From assembly GCA_031002005.1 (NCBI GenBank), contig JARYHS010013631.1:64787832-64851831 (forward strand): a DNA stretch of 64,000 bases. The letters are read 5' to 3'. A program made the position numbers and the translations under genes. The notes beneath the pieces are model-generated. The model worked only from the letters and a program-made list of their open reading frames with translations, was not told the DNA's origin and did no database searches. Of this stretch, positions 40,190-50,519 are shown in pieces (positions within the stretch are counted from its first letter, which is position 1; each line of letters opens with the position of its first letter). The stretch is from Vandiemenella viatica. Lineage: Eukaryota > Arthropoda > Insecta > Orthoptera > Morabidae.

Positions 40190-42000
40190 AGTTTATTTAT
40201 TTTGTGTCAAAAATACTGCTCTTTTCAATTGTTAGAAACAGTATTAACAATAACAAAAAGATAGAAGAAAATGATATCAATCGACGCCAATGAGTTCATA
40301 TTACGGATGATCAAAAGTCAGAAACTTGTATGGCATCGTCAGTGGCACGAAGGATGTCTTGCAGGTTGATGGGTACTGTGGGCAATTGTATAAATGCTGA
40401 ATGGTCTGTTCTGCCCCACACTCACGCGCAGTATTTATATCTTCAAGATAATGCCATCTTGCTAGGTTATCCTTGGTCCTACCCAAACCACTTCTCAGCC
40501 GATGTAGTGCACTCGAGGTCTTCCAGTTGGGATTGCCACCTGGTGATAGTGCCTCTTCAGTAGGTACCCATTGATTCACACAAGTCATTCTTGCTCGCCA
40601 CAGATTGAGCCGGGCAACTTTCGGCGGTACATCTAATGTTGCTGTCCTAAGGAAGTTTTTCCTAGATTTCAGCCTTTGTGTGGGGAGTTGATGCCCGAAT
40701 AAGGGATTAGCAGCATTTTGATTAGCCTTGTTTCTTTCTTACATTGCATCTACGTTCCATCTTATATCGGGGAGCGATTCCTGCCAGACCATGTAGTTTT
40801 TCGCTTGGTGTGGCTCTGATTCAATCCATTAGAATGCTGCAGGTTTCATGCAATGCTATGTCTACTTGATTGGCATATGCAGACTTGTACCAAACGAGAC
40901 ATGCATATTCTGCAGCAGAATAACGCATTGCAAGAGCTGATGTTTGGAGCACTGCGGGATGTGCATCGCATACTCTACCTGTGAGTTTCCTCAGGATATT
41001 GTAGTGGGCTGAAACTGTGCCTTTTGTGTTTAAGCAGTGCTTTTTGTAAGTGAGGGAGGGGTCTTGTGTAACTCCGAGATATTTTGAATTGAAACAGTGA
41101 TCTAGTGTTACCCCTCCCATCTGACTTTCAGTTTCCTGTTGGCATGTCTGTTTCCTAAATGGAAGGTGCATAGTTGAGTTTTGTATGGATTCTGTTTCGA
41201 CTGATTGTCTCCATAGTAGGTGGTGAAAGATTGTAAACCATTACTTACATCCTCATCCACTGTTTCAAAATCATTGGCCAGTATTGCTAGTGTTAAATCA
41301 TCTGCATAGACAAAACTTTGAATCATTGGTGGCTGGGGATGATCATTAGTGTAAATGTTGAATAAGGTCGGCACCAGGACACTTCCTTGGGGAAATCCTC
41401 TTTTTTTTTGTTCTCCATCGACTTTTTTTGCCCTGAAATTCGGCATAAAACCTTCGGTTCTGAAGTAAAATTCAGATGATTTCTGTAAACTCAAGATCAT
41501 TTGTAAGATGATATAGTTTATGCAACAGGATGTTATGCTGTAAAGTGCCATATGCTGCAGAAAGATCTACAAAAGCCAATTCTGTGATCAACCCTAGCTC
41601 AAAACCATCCTCAATGTGCTGAGTCAGGTTGAGGACTTGTGCGGTGCAGTTTTTGTTAGCTCAGTCGATTAAGCAGCATCCTTTCAAATATCTTGTAGAG
41701 GTGGCATAACAGAGAAATAGGGCGATAGTTTTTGGTGATATATGAGTCTTTCCCAGGTTTCAACATGGCAATAGGCACCATAATGTTTTAGCTGCTCCAC
41801 AGTTATCTCGTCAAATCCTGTTGCCTTACCAGTTTTCACATTTTAATAGCTTTCATCAACTAATTTATTTGAAATTCCATGGAGAGATCTTTTGTTTCTA
41901 CTTGTGATTGTCTACTACCTTAGTCTTTCCCAGGTTTCAATATGGAAATAACTTTCAACTTTCGTCTTTCCCCTGGGCAACTGCTAATCTTTCCACCACA
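40190..42000 (-). mobile_element. LINE B, antisense Jockey-like element inserted in LINE A
   Basis: The minus-strand 3' end lies near 40195 (AATAAATAAACTGCAC-type tail) and coding remnants extend rightward to about 41960. LINE A sequence resumes at about 42055. A second small fragment of the same RT start (KPGKD motif) occurs at about 41930-41960, suggesting a local duplication. Confidence 0.7.
40301..41700 (-). pseudogene. Jockey-like reverse transcriptase, RT to C-terminus
   Basis: Reading leftward: KPGKDSYITKNYRPISLLC near 41740-41690 and FPQGSVLVPTLFNIYTND near 41405-41350 (family G-x-x-Q-G-S-x-L-S-P-x-L-F). Next come SFVYADDLTLA near 41325-41290 with the YADD catalytic box intact, and YLGVTQDPSLTYKKH near 41080-41035. 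The last block is SALHRLRSGLGRTKDNLARW with HLYNCPQY (40525-40395), the C-terminal zinc-ribbon-like region of Jockey proteins. Several shifts break it. Such proteins are RNA-directed DNA polymerases for target-primed insertion. Confidence 0.8.
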
Positions 42001-42054
42001 AAGATGTTGCAATGTGTAATTATAAAAACATTGGATCTTTTTCAAGACCAATCT

Positions 42055-43850
42055 TACCAATAATGTCAGTCAACATTGAGGTTCTATCTCCAATTAAAGA
42101 AGAACTACTTAGTAATATATGCCATAGATCTGAATGTGACAGCACAGTTCTATAAAAAGGCACAGACTTCAGAATTAAAGAGATATTTCAGGGAAAGGTT
42201 CAGCAAATGGAAGGATGGCACAAGTACAGTGGAGAGTTTAAGGAGATAATAAAAAATAGAGAGGAAATGTTTATTCCAAATCGCAAATAAAGAGCAGTAC
42301 AGAACCTACATACTACAATAGTGATGTGAGAAGGTTAAAGAGGCTAGTGAGACTGGAACAGAACACAGTTAAGAGACAGGAATTCATTTGGGAATACTTA
42401 GAACAACTAAAAAAGCAAATAATAAGAGCAAAGAGAGAAGGAAATGATGAGTTTATGAAGAATGTTATTGGTGCATGAGGACCACTCAACACTGCATCTA
42501 GAAATTTCTATGGCTATATTAGAAAACTGAGGGGGGGGGGGGGGGAGAAGGCATTAAGACTATTGGAGATAAGAAAGGAGTTGAAATCACTAAGGATTTT
42601 ACAATCGCAGATATATTGAGTGATTGGTTTAGTGAGACAACTAGGGACTATCATTCTGTGATGGGAGGGAATGAATCAGAGGAGAGTCTTTCTAAAACTA
42701 TCAAAGAGGAAACTACAAAATTTGAAATAGATTCTCAGGACATTATAAAGGAACAAAGAAAGCTAAAAAAAAAAAAATGTAAAGGGGCTGGTGTAGATAA
42801 TATTACTACAGATTTATTAAAGATTTTTTGGATACGATATTGTACCATATCCTGAAGTTTTGTTTAAAATGAGTGGAGTCTTGCTGCTTACCGGAGGATT
42901 TGAAAACAGCAATAGTAGTACTGCTTCATAAAGGAGTGGTTACAATTAGGGTTGAAAATTACAGGCCAAATAGTTTGATAGGCAGAACGATGGAGAGATT
43001 GATATGCAACTTTATCATAAATGTCTTTGAGGAAAGAAACTGGCTTTCAGATTGACACATGATTTTAGGTGAGGATATTCATGTGAATTTCAGCTGGTGA
43101 GCTATATGCAAGATATTTCAGATGAATTGGACAAGGGAGGCCAAGTTGATAGTGTAGCACTAGATCTTTCTAAGGCATTTGACAGAGTGAGCCATAAAAT
43201 GGTTTTAAATAAACTGAAATCTGTTGGATTGTATGAAAAAGTTACTTCCTGGGTAGAGGAATTCTTTAAAGCCAGAAAGCAAAGTGTTAGAGTAGGAAAT
43301 ACACTATCAAAAGAGGTGGAATTAAATATGGGAGTGCCACAGAGTAGTGTATTAGGACCATTGCTGTTCATTATTCTAATGAATGACTGTATTAGTGGGT
43401 TACGGCTAGAATCTAGGTATTTTGCAGATGATATAGCGGTAAACTAGGATCAAAACAGCTGAAAACTGTGAACAGCTGCAGGGTGACCTGGATAGAAGTG
43501 GGTAGGTTAGCATGGAATGAAGATAAATGCCAAGAAGAGTCAGCTTATTAGGTACACAGACAAAAAACTAGAGGTTAATTATGATTACAGGGTGGGGTCG
43601 GAATTGCTGGTTGAAAGCTTGAAGTCTGAATATCGTGGCATAACGTTTGATAATAAACTCAACTGGGCAGAGCACATTGGGCAGGTGGTAGGAGAAGGGT
43701 TCAAAATCCTTCATTTGCTGGTAAGGGTTGGAGTTACAAAAATTTGGTCAGACAATTGGTTGAATATGGTGGTGTAGTTTGGGACCCACATTTTGGTTAT
43801 TAAATACAGAATTTGGAGCCTGTATAAGGAAGAGCAACTAGATTTGTTTG
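42055..43850 (+). pseudogene. LINE A ORF2, reverse transcriptase
   Basis: After a linker (SELKRYFRERFSKWKDG) comes the RT: KCKGAGVDNITTDLLK (42778-42825) and DLKTAIVVLLHKG with ENYRPNSL (family NYRPISL). Then VALDLSKAFDRVSHKMVL (43150-43205; first catalytic Asp), [20 protein letters not shown] (43332-43391) and RYFADDIAV (43416-43440; FADD box). [11 protein letters not shown] follows at 43517. At least two frameshifts and several stops. It is the same family as the fragments at 4258 and 44760. Confidence 0.85.
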
Positions 43851-44091
43851 TGCATATTATCACAGGATCCAGTCAGTATCTTATATGATGAAGAAGCTGG
43901 ATTGGGAGTCATTGGGGAAAGTAGGATGGTGAAGAGACTGCTGGGAATGCATATGTTGGTGATGGGGCTTGGAGGGATATTGGTCAAACAATTAGGAATC
44001 ATGAATGGAAGGAGAAAGGTGACCATGACCACAAGCTGGTTCTAAGTTTCATTCATAAGGGAGTGGGAAAATTTTATTTTGTTTTTAAGGG

Positions 44092-44515
44092 TTCTCGTAT
44101 TTTATTATTTCCTTCTCAGAATGTCTCATATTTCTATTTACTGTTATAGTATTTTTATTTATTTTACCTTGTCGTCTTAGTGAAAATATCTACTTAATTA
44201 TTTATTGTAGTTTCTTCTAAAGTTTTATTTCCTTTGCTATGAGAAAATAAGAAACACAATTTCTGTTCCACATCATCCAGCTTCGCCAAATAAATAATAA
44301 TCTAATGTGAATTAATTCCCTTTTTATTATAATTCTATAACATCCTTAATCATTTGAATATGTACAGGTTCTTTTCCACAGTAACTCAAAATTCAAAGCG
44401 AACACAACACGGCCTTCACCAAGCTTGTCTAGTCTTGATCTCTCCTCTTCTGTTTATATAAACGTCTCCTTAGTTACCCATTTCACAGAGTAATTATTAT
44501 GGTAGCCTGTTATAC
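44092..44515. other. Unidentified about 420-bp insert within LINE A
   Basis: LINE A sequence reads up to about 44090 and resumes at about 44520 (NKLPSEVMTSLP). The fragment at 5340-5460 runs across this point without a gap. The insert is T-rich and has no recognised ends. Confidence 0.45.
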
Positions 44516-44745
44516 TACAGGGTGTCAGTGATTGGAACAAATTACCAAGTGAAGTTATGACTAGTTTACCAAAAATGCTTTGGGAATTTAAAATTAAAAT
44601 TTGTAAATCGGAAAAGTGTTTGGGGGAGGAATTTAACACTGCAACTATAAAAGAAAATTTTAAAAATAATAAAAAATGAGGTAATTAGATGACTCGGGGA
44701 ATTGCTGCCAGAGCATTAGCTGCATCACAATTAAATTTTTAAAAA
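44516..44745 (+). mobile_element. LINE A 3' end
   Basis: Contains the post-RT DWNKLPSEVMTSLPKMLWEF segment and a 3' terminus CATCACAATTAAATTT shared with the copy at about 5630. Confidence 0.7.
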
Positions 44746-44759
44746 TAATAATTTGACCA

Positions 44760-45430
44760 TACCAGTAATGAGTAAAACTCATCAAAAGCAGCTGAGTCCA
44801 AAATGATAGGAAAAGGTGGTGGAGAAGGAGAAGCTACTGAGGATTTTAAAAAGGCTTAGATGTTAAGTTACTGGTTTGGTGTGACCATTAGGATCTATGC
44901 TCCAGGAATGGAAGGATGTAACTCAGAAATTGGGCTTGTCAATGCAATTAAAAATGAGCAGACTAAAAAATTTGAAATTTATCCTTAGGATATTATGACG
45001 GAACTAAGAAAGCTAAAAAATGTATAAAGGGGCTGGTGTGGACAATGTCACCTCAGATGTCTTAAAAGATTGTAGGATGCAACATGTGCCTTATCTTGAA
45101 ATGTTATTTTGTTTGATTCTGGATATCTGCTGCTTACAAGGGGATTTGAAAATTGTGATAGTAGTGCCGTTCTATAAAGAAGGGTTGATAAATTGGGTCG
45201 AATATTACAGGCCAATCAGTTTGACATCAGCAGTATCTAAAGTAATGGGGAGTTATACAGACGCATCAGAAATGGCTGAGAGGAACAAAACTGGTTTTCA
45301 AAATGAAAACTTGACTTTAGGAAAGGGTATTCATGTGAATTTCATTTAGTGGACTACATGCAAGATACTTCAGAAGAAATGTACAAGGGAGGTCAAATTG
45401 ATAGTTTAGGACATTTGACAGAGTGAGCCA
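44760..45430 (+). pseudogene. Second LINE A copy, linker and RT start, truncated
   Basis: KGAGVDNVTSDVLKDC (45027-45075), LKIVIVVPFYKEG and YYRPISLTSAVSKVM (45206-45250) parallel the RT start at 42780-43000. It ends at the GACAGAGTGAGCCATA motif (45417-45432), short of the catalytic boxes. Confidence 0.7.
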
Positions 45431-45680
45431 TACACTACCAGTCAGCCGTCTATGTGTACACATGTGACGCTGCCTGGTGCTTCACCTTCTGCACGTTTAA
45501 GGCTGCTGTAGGCCGAAATATTGCGCTTCTCTTGTGTTTGTTTTTTGTTTGTCGTCCCAGCCGCCTTCATCTGTGGTAAGTGTTGGGTCATATTTCCCTA
45601 TCCTTACTTAATTTTATTGCCTTAAAGCTTTTTCCTGCTCATTGTTATTACATATAACTTAATATTGAAATTGCTTAGTG
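45430..45680 (+). repeat. Penelope-related terminal segment
   Basis: TTTCCCTATCCTTACTTAAT and ATTGCCTTAAAGCTTTTTCC match the right arm and tail of the foldback at 16682-17104. GGCTGCTGTAGGCCGAAATA resembles the CCGAAAT motif at the ends of the element at 32848-36098. Confidence 0.5.
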
Positions 45681-46952
45681 GCTGATTGGTTTTTGCCTAT
45701 ACTTCATATTAATAAAGCTACTTACAATATCTTTGTAACTTAAAATATCACTTTCAATGCTGAGTAAAGCCCAAACGTAGAGCCGGCCTTTCTTGTGACA
45801 GGGGTGTTTGAAACCTGTATTTGATAAATTTCAATTTTTCAAATAAACTTCCGCCACTGATGTTTGTGACCATAAGTGACTAGTACATTCTTAGGGCAAC
45901 CTTGATATTAGAAAAACAACCTTTGACCGTCATGCTATCTCAGTTATCCAGGTGCAACAGCATCAAGAATAGATAACAGGCGAATTTATCTAAATTAGAA
46001 GAACAATATCATGCAAAAGCATAGGAGAAGTTGTTGAAAAGATGTGTGGCTGAAACTGTGAGGATATTACCAGTTTCCATACCACCACTGCAGACCATCA
46101 CTCGAAAGGAATGAAATGACTTGAATAAGAGAGAGAGAGAGAAAATATTTTGTTGTTACCTGCTCATAAAGGAAATTCTTCAGTGGTGATGTATGCTGAA
46201 GAATGCCACTGAAATATAGAGGTGTTATTGCAAAACAAAATATGAAAGCTGCCAAGAAACTATTTGTGGATGATTTGACACAACATTTCAAGAGAAACAC
46301 AGGAAACAACCTCAATCGAACCAGAGGTCGACAGAAAATTAACCATATCAAATCATCAGACGCCATGACGACATTGCCTTCCAAAAAATACAAAAAAATT
46401 ATGACCAGATGTCAGCATGTTTCAATATCTGGTACACCCACTGGTAATGTATCTGATGGATAAACTAAAGAATTTGAGGAACTCTGCTTTTACAATTAGA
46501 AATTCTTTTGATTTTATAAATAGGATCAAGGACAGAATTGGGAAGACGATGATTTACTAGTAAGCTTCAACGTCACATCACTGTTCACAAATGTGTCAAT
46601 CAATGAAGCCATCAACATTATTAGGGTACAACTGAAAAGTCTCAGCATAGTCGCTGAAAGAGAAATTTTATAGGAGACATTTCTGGCCACCACAATGCTT
46701 GAACCTCATATAGGGCCCTGTACTCCAGCACCTGCAGAAGAGGTCAATGGACAAATGGAATAGACCCATGGCGGCGTTAAGCTATGTCCAAGAGGTGAGT
46801 GATAAGATTGGCAACCTTTTATAAAAGAAAAATATCTGTCTGGTATACAGGGCATACAGAAAGATTTCAGACATGTTTGTAAAGGCTAAAGATAGTAGGA
46901 GAAATTACAGATACCGGGGGCATACCAAATACTCTGCAGCTGTGGCCAGTTA

Positions 46953-48253
46953 CGAGGGCAGATTGGAAAGTAATGCACAATATTTTTTTCCCAAAAAGTT
47001 AAATATGTACCACAACCAAACAAATCACAAATTAACTTACATCTTTTACCTACTTTTCTTCATAGTCACCAATTTTCTCAACACATTTCTCCCATCATGG
47101 TACCAGTTTCAAAATTCTCTGTTCATAAAAGTCCATTTGTTGGGAGTATAGCCGTCTGTGGACTGCTGATTTCACTTCCGCATCTGTTGCAAAATGTTGG
47201 CCAGCCAGGAATTTCTTCATGGGACCAAACAGATGAAAGTCAGACGGTGCCAGGTCTGGACTGTATGGTGCATGCTGGAGCACCTCACACCAAAAAGTGG
47301 CGAGTTTCTCATGAACGGGAGCAGCAACATTGGGATGTGCATATTCATGAAGAAGTTTGACACCATTAGCATTAATGTTGTGGCATTTGTCACGAAGGGT
47401 ATAATGCAACTTGACCAACGTTTTCATGTAGGCTGCAGCATTCACATTGATTCCGTGTTCACCAATAACATGCCAAACATGTCCCAGAACACAGTCACAA
47501 ACACTTTCTTAGTCGATTGAGTCACTTTAAATTTTTTTCGTACTAGGGAACCAGCATGTTTCCACTCCATAGAGGCCTGCTTGGTTTTGGGTGTGTAGTT
47601 GTATGCGCACGACTCATTACCAGTGACAATTCCTTTCAGAAAGTCATGCCCTTCTGTGGCATAACGCGTTAAGTGATCCAAGCTTGTCATCATTCACTGG
47701 CCCTTCTGGTTATCTGTCAGGTTCTTAGGCACCCAGCGAGCACTAACTATACGGAATTTCAACATGTTATGAACAATGTCGTACACTGCACCATAGGAAA
47801 TGTTGAATGTCTGTGATAAGGTTCGAATGTGCACAAGCCAGTCCCTCAAGATTGCTGCCTCAATGGTGCAGACATTCTGCGGAGTTGAAACTGTTACAGG
47901 TTGCCCGGAGCGTGGTGAATCACTAAGGTTCACGCAGCCCTCTTGGAAGAATGCACACTACCTGGAGACATTGCTATGGTCCAGACAGTCGTCCCCATAC
48001 ATGCCATGCATGTCCCTGTGAATTTCACTTGGTGAATGCCCTTTGGCACTTTGCTACACTTCGCTGCTCTTCACACATGGACGACAGTAACATGTGTGTC
48101 ATGTTTGTTTTCATAGTTCACACTTCTCTCGCTAGAGCTGCACATGAAAACAAAATACCTTCTATAGCCCAAACTTCATCATGAAATTTCAACATTCCAG
48201 CTGCAAAACCAGGGAGAAAAAATTATTGTGCATTACTTTCTGATCTGCCCTTG
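46953..48253 (-). mobile_element. mariner element 1 (1301 bp)
   Basis: Ends CGAGGGCAGATTGGAAAGTAATGC (left) and CAAGGGCAGATCAGAAAGTAATGC (inward from right), flanked by TA. The length is standard for mariner. It lies inside the GIY-YIG motif of the second Penelope-like relic; removal restores the frame Q-L-Y-V-G. Confidence 0.9.
47050..48078 (-). pseudogene. mariner transposase (element 1), inactive
   Basis: DD34D transposase read from ATG 48078: EIHRDMHGMYGDDCLD in the HTH region, then SPRSGQPVTVSTPQN. The linker motif is RWVPKNLTDNQKGQ (family WVPHxLTxxQ), and the catalytic domain ends YSPDLAPSDFHLFGPMKKFL. The first acid is Asn (GNESC; family GDExW) and the second is Glu (HEYAHPN; family HDNARPH); only the third Asp survives. 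There are also a TAG for Trp near 47965, a frameshift near 47443, and a TGA before the last 14 codons. Confidence 0.88.
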
Positions 48254-48730
48254 TATATGTCGGCGAAACAAGATGCACAATCAGGGAAAAACTGGTTGGT
48301 GTGAACACACAAGACATTTTAAAAATAATGACATCAGCATATCAGCTGTAGTACAACATTCAGCTGACAGTGGGCACACTATTTTATTCAGTGAAATGAG
48401 TATACTGGTTCAAGAAAACTGATGGTGTCCCAGGTGAGACAGAAAAAAAAAGACCTGATAATGTTAACATGGACAGTGGGCTACAACTTGACCAAATTTG
48501 GTGATTGCTTGCTCAGAAAAACACAGGATGCAAGTCTCCATCCAACTGGCCATGCTAGTGGCGGAAACTTCATATGACATTACTCCAAATGGTTAGCACG
48601 CGCTTCGGAAGCTACTTATAGGCTTCAGCGATTCCAGGCAGTGCAGTCCTCTGATGAAAGCCTCAGATTGATGGCAGAAACACCAGGTTTTAAAAAATTG
48701 ACATTTTTCCACCTGGTCAACCAAGACAAT

Positions 48731-50040
48731 AGCCTTTGATTATTATTATTTTTCTCCCTTAGGAGGAGTTTATTCATCCACCTCTCCTGACTAATGACTT
48801 TTTCATCAAAGTTGTGATATAAAGCCTTGAAGTGAATCAGTTTGAAGCTTCCCCTGGTTGAGAGCCGTGTGGTTTTCTAACTATGTTTTATTCTACTCTC
48901 AACAGACCTTTAACAAAATATAGCTAACTTTTGTTACATGGTATGCAACCTTTCCCATCTCATCGACAAGTATGTTTACATCCGTATTTCAGGAAAAATT
49001 ATCGTTTCTACTTGTATCAATCTGCTCCCTATATAAATGTAAATACACATCTTGTGTTTTCTTATTATCCTGCTTTTAATTACTTGTAAAATAATAAGCA
49101 TGGAACCACTTCTAGTTAACTTGTTTAATATCCAGTCTTACATATTTTAAGTTGGAATTCATTTAAATAACATTTATCAGTTTTAACCCTTTACTATAGT
49201 TATATTTTTCGGTAAATAGTTCATTCTTCTCTGTCCTTGTATACATTAATATACCAAAAAACGGTCTTCATTTGCTCACTGTTTATTCATCTTCCTTGGT
49301 GCAGTTCACTCTTTGCTCTTTTTATTTCTTGACCTGGTTACTTTGCTCAAATACAATCTGATATTAATTATAATTATAATTAAAATTGTTATAATGTCAT
49401 TACATTAAATATATAATTAGCATTGGCCTTTTCTGTCTTTTATGGGATATGTAGGTTATAAGTTCATTTCCCAATTAATTGATTGTTGGACACAGTCAAG
49501 AAATGACAAATCCACATTTAATTTGTGCTTGCTCTGTGTTTCACTCTAATACTTAGTGTTTTTGGTGTTCAACTGCACTTTGAGAATTTCAGTGTCAAAA
49601 TCGGTTAGAAAATGAGCTTGTTTCTTTGTACATGTTAAAAAAAAAAATTCTTTTCTGTGGTGCAGCCTAGATTGCCAATTCTTAAATGTGGACCTGACCC
49701 AACTATGTGCTCATTAATTGTAAATTAATTTTTGTAGTTATTGGCTCAAAGTATGTAGTAAACAGAAAATTTGTGATTTGGATCAAATAGGGAAAATATG
49801 CTGAATTGCAGTTATAATTGACAGCAAGAAACCTAACATAGTTGACTTGAAGGTGATATTGATAAACACCAGTTGTGGAATTATCAATATAAAAATATCT
49901 TTTTCGAGAGAGGAATTATGTTACTGCAAATTGCACAAGAAAGTTATAGGAATTTCTTTAAAAAAAATTAATTCTAGTTTTCAGATTAACCATTTATATT
50001 CTTGTAATACAGTGCATCCACCCTAGATACACATTAACAT
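48731..50040. other. Intergenic DNA
   Basis: AT-rich; nothing recognised. Confidence 0.45.
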
Positions 50041-50519
50041 TTCTTACCCAGGGGCAGCCCTATAGCAGTATGAGTAGTGCCACCGCACCGGGCACCATCA
50101 TAGGAGGGTGCAAAAATCATATACACAATCATATACGCAAAAAATAAATTATACTTATTTATTTTTACAATTTTTTTACAATAAGTGATTGCAGTTTACC
50201 TTGGGATAGTAAATATTTACAAAGCATAATATGTCGCTACCTTTTTTTGAGAGTTTAGAAGTCATATGAATCATCGCCATCAGAATTAATTCAACACACG
50301 ATGGAAGAAAACTTATAGAAGTTCATCAGATGAAACTTATGATGCCAAGAGCAGCATGCATGAGAAGATTTAGTTATTTCTCAAATGTTGTTTGCAGTTT
50401 AACATATTACAGACATACCACCACAGTCGTCTCTTCAAAACACAAATTAACATGATATTACAAAAATGGCCACTCTTCGACTCTGCAACCAGAGATAAAA
50501 TAAATATTCAAACAATGAA

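Larger units (their letters stand above)
45900..48730 (+). mobile_element. Second Penelope-like relic, split by a mariner
   Basis: The 5' half (to 46952) has NILLLPAHKGNSSVVM (46136-46185; family ADKGxxxVVM), then SFNVTSLFTNVSINEAINII (46560-46620; RT box A), then IPGAYQILCSCGQL (46909-46952). The 3' half resumes at 48254 with YVGETRCTIREKL, followed by CEHTRHFKNNDISISAVVQH. Together these give the GIY-YIG nuclease motif. RT boxes after A are unreadable. It is more diverged than the element at 32848. Confidence 0.75.
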
